From Streptomyces sp. Edi4 (GTDB lineage: Bacteria > Actinomycetota > Actinomycetes > Streptomycetales > Streptomycetaceae), in NCBI RefSeq assembly GCF_040253615.1, contig NZ_JBEJGY010000004.1, positions 2,480,001 to 2,544,000 of the forward strand: 64,000 bases of DNA, read 5' to 3'. The notes beneath the pieces were generated by a model. The model did not search any database, was not told where the DNA came from, and worked only from the letters and a program-made list of their open reading frames with translations. This document shows, piece by piece, positions 63,048 through 64,000 of this stretch (positions are counted from its first letter, which is position 1; each line of letters starts with the position of its first letter). Both the position numbers and the translations under genes were made by a program.

Positions 63048-63120
63048 TGGAGCTAAGGAGAATTGAACTCCTGACCTCCTGCATGCCATGCAGGCGCTCT
63101 ACCAACTGAGCTATAGCCCC
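63048..63120 (-). tRNA. tRNA-Ala (anticodon GGC), copy 2
   Basis: Identical over all 73 bases to the copy at 60935-61007, with the same cloverleaf and no encoded CCA. Same orientation, so the two form a 2.1-kb-spaced direct repeat. Confidence 0.97.
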
Positions 63121-63232
63121 GCTGTTCGCCTTGTTTCCGCTTCTTCGGCGGTCCCGCGCTGCGAACAAGAAGAACTCTAGCCTGTGACCTGCCGGAAAGT
63201 GAAATCCGGCCTCCACCACCCCTGAGCAGCGG

Positions 63233-63889
63233 TTAGTCGTCGTCGCCGAGGACCGGCTCGGGGAGCGTGCCGGCGTTGTGCTCGAGCAGACGCCAGCCGC
63301 GCGCGCCCTCGCCGAGGACGGACCAGCAGCAGTTGGTGAGGCCGCCAAGGCCCTCCCAGTGGTGCGCTTCAAGTCCGAGCAGGCGGCCGATGGTGGTGCG
63401 GATGGTGCCGCCGTGGCTGACGACGACGAGGCTGCCGCCGTCGGGCAGTTTGTCGGCATGCCGCAGCACGACCGGGGCGGCCCGGTCTGCGACCTCGGTC
63501 TCCAGCTCGCCGCCGCCCCTGCGCACCGCCTCGCCGCGCTTCCACGCGGCGTACTGCTCGCCGTACCGGGCGACGATCTCCTCGTGCGTGAGCCCCTGCC
63601 AGGCGCCCGCGTACGTCTCGCGCAGCCCCGCGTCGTGCTCGACCGGCAGGCCGGTGACGGCCGCGAGCTCGGCGGCCGTGGCGGCGGCCCGCTGAAGGTC
63701 GGAGGCGATGATCGCGTCCGGCTTCAGCGCGGCCAGCAGGCGCGCGGCCCGGTGCGCCTGGGCGACGCCGGTCTCCGTCAGCTCGATGTCCGTGGAGCCC
63801 TGGAAGCGGCGCTCCAGGTTCCAGGCCGTCTGGCCGTGCCGCCACAGGACTATCCGGCGGCCACGGCCGCCCTTGGTGGTGCCGTTCAG
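63233..63889 (-). CDS. Histidine phosphatase (phosphoglycerate mutase-like), CTG start
   Basis: 218 residues if started at the CTG at 63889. The catalytic RHG motif is in RRIVLWRHGQTAWNLE near residue 17, followed by IIASDLQRAAATA, ETYAGAWQGLTHEEI and the second catalytic His in VVVSHGGTIRTTIGRLLGLE. No ATG, GTG or TTG occurs in frame between the upstream stop and the RHG motif, and the next start (GTG at 63526) would remove it. The CTG overlaps the rsfS stop by CTGA, the geometry of a normal ATGA/GTGA coupling, so a CTG start is the best reading. The substrate is unknown. Confidence 0.85.
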   Translation of the reverse strand: MNGTTKGGRGRRIVLWRHGQTAWNLERRFQGSTDIELTETGVAQAHRAARLLAALKPDAIIASDLQRAAATAAELAAVTGLPVEHDAGLRETYAGAWQGLTHEEIVARYGEQYAAWKRGEAVRRGGGELETEVADRAAPVVLRHADKLPDGGSLVVVSHGGTIRTTIGRLLGLEAHHWEGLGGLTNCCWSVLGEGARGWRLLEHNAGTLPEPVLGDDD

Positions 63890-64000
63890 CTCAGCTCACC
63901 GTCCGTCTCGTCGGCGCCGGTGAGCGCGGCGTGCTCGGCCGCCTTGCCCCGGGTCTTCATGGCGTCGTCCGGCAGGGGCAGCTCGGGGCAGTCCTTCCAC
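63886..64000 (-). CDS. rsfS: Ribosomal silencing factor RsfS, C-terminal part (5' end outside window)
   Basis: 38 codons before the stop at 63886: WKDCPELPLPDDAMKTRGKA and a Glu/Ala-rich tail ending DGELS. The Trp-Lys-Asp-Cys-Pro start of this piece matches the end of actinobacterial RsfS/YbeB/Iojap proteins, which carry a longer tail than E. coli RsfS. RsfS binds L14 and blocks subunit joining. The phosphatase gene follows with a four-base overlap. The call relies on a short C-terminus and conserved gene order. Confidence 0.7.
   Translation of the reverse strand, partial: WKDCPELPLPDDAMKTRGKAAEHAALTGADETDGELS

Noticed and set aside
60935..63120. Integrated mobile element between the two tRNA-Ala genes
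   Set aside because: No integrase, excisionase or transposase is encoded in the interval; only a glycosyltransferase and two small zinc proteins.

Overview
The window is chromosomal DNA of very high G+C content from an actinomycete. Gene content and gene order point to Streptomyces or a close relative: era, a CorC-ybeY-phoH run, dnaJ2-hrcA with a CIRCE operator, hemW, lepA-rpsT, holA, comEC-comEA, leuS and rsfS all occur in the relative order I recall from the Streptomyces core chromosome. Many genes overlap by ATGA, and GTG/TTG starts are common.

Layout. 1-6.4 kb: the 3' end of a beta-lactamase-like hydrolase, era, a repeat patch, a short-chain dehydrogenase, then three genes for secreted or surface proteins (a DUF916/WxL-interacting-type protein, a protein with a WxL-like motif, and a small exported protein). 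6.9-16.4 kb: a degenerate cytidine deaminase homologue, an XRE/MmyB-type regulator divergent from an MFS pump, the phoH-ybeY-CorC-YjbR operon, a PfkB sugar kinase and a second MFS protein. 16.9-31.8 kb: adenosine/adenine deaminase, RNase Z, HIT protein, a lipoprotein, rsmE, a nitronate monooxygenase-like protein, dnaJ2-hrcA, a metallo-beta-lactamase-fold protein, DUF3097, hemW, an acyl-CoA ligase and lepA. rpsT diverges from lepA.

32.5-45.6 kb is a 13-kb accessory block between rpsT and holA, which I recall as neighbours in S. coelicolor. It holds a NarL/DesR-type response regulator and three consecutive paralogous genes that each encode TWO complete membrane histidine-kinase modules in one polypeptide. 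It also holds a free-standing protein resembling the N-terminal domain of SagB/ThcOx-type RiPP dehydrogenases, and an ABC-2 exporter pair followed by a 30-residue membrane peptide with a strong ribosome-binding site. Tandem repeats border and divide the block. This is the best candidate for an undescribed system, probably a signalling and export module, though the signal and output cannot be read from sequence.

45.6-64 kb returns to core genes: holA, YceI, a PNPOx-like protein, comEC-comEA, degV and leuS. leuS has a leucine leader peptide and an intrinsic terminator in its leader. Next come a cytochrome-b-like membrane protein paired with a NuoF/ferredoxin fusion, two identical tRNA-Ala(GGC) genes flanking a GT87 glycosyltransferase and two zinc-ribbon proteins, a histidine phosphatase that appears to start at CTG, and the 3' end of rsfS.

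Dispersed GC-rich repeats occupy most of the long intergenic gaps. No rRNA, CRISPR array, insertion sequence or prophage was recognised.
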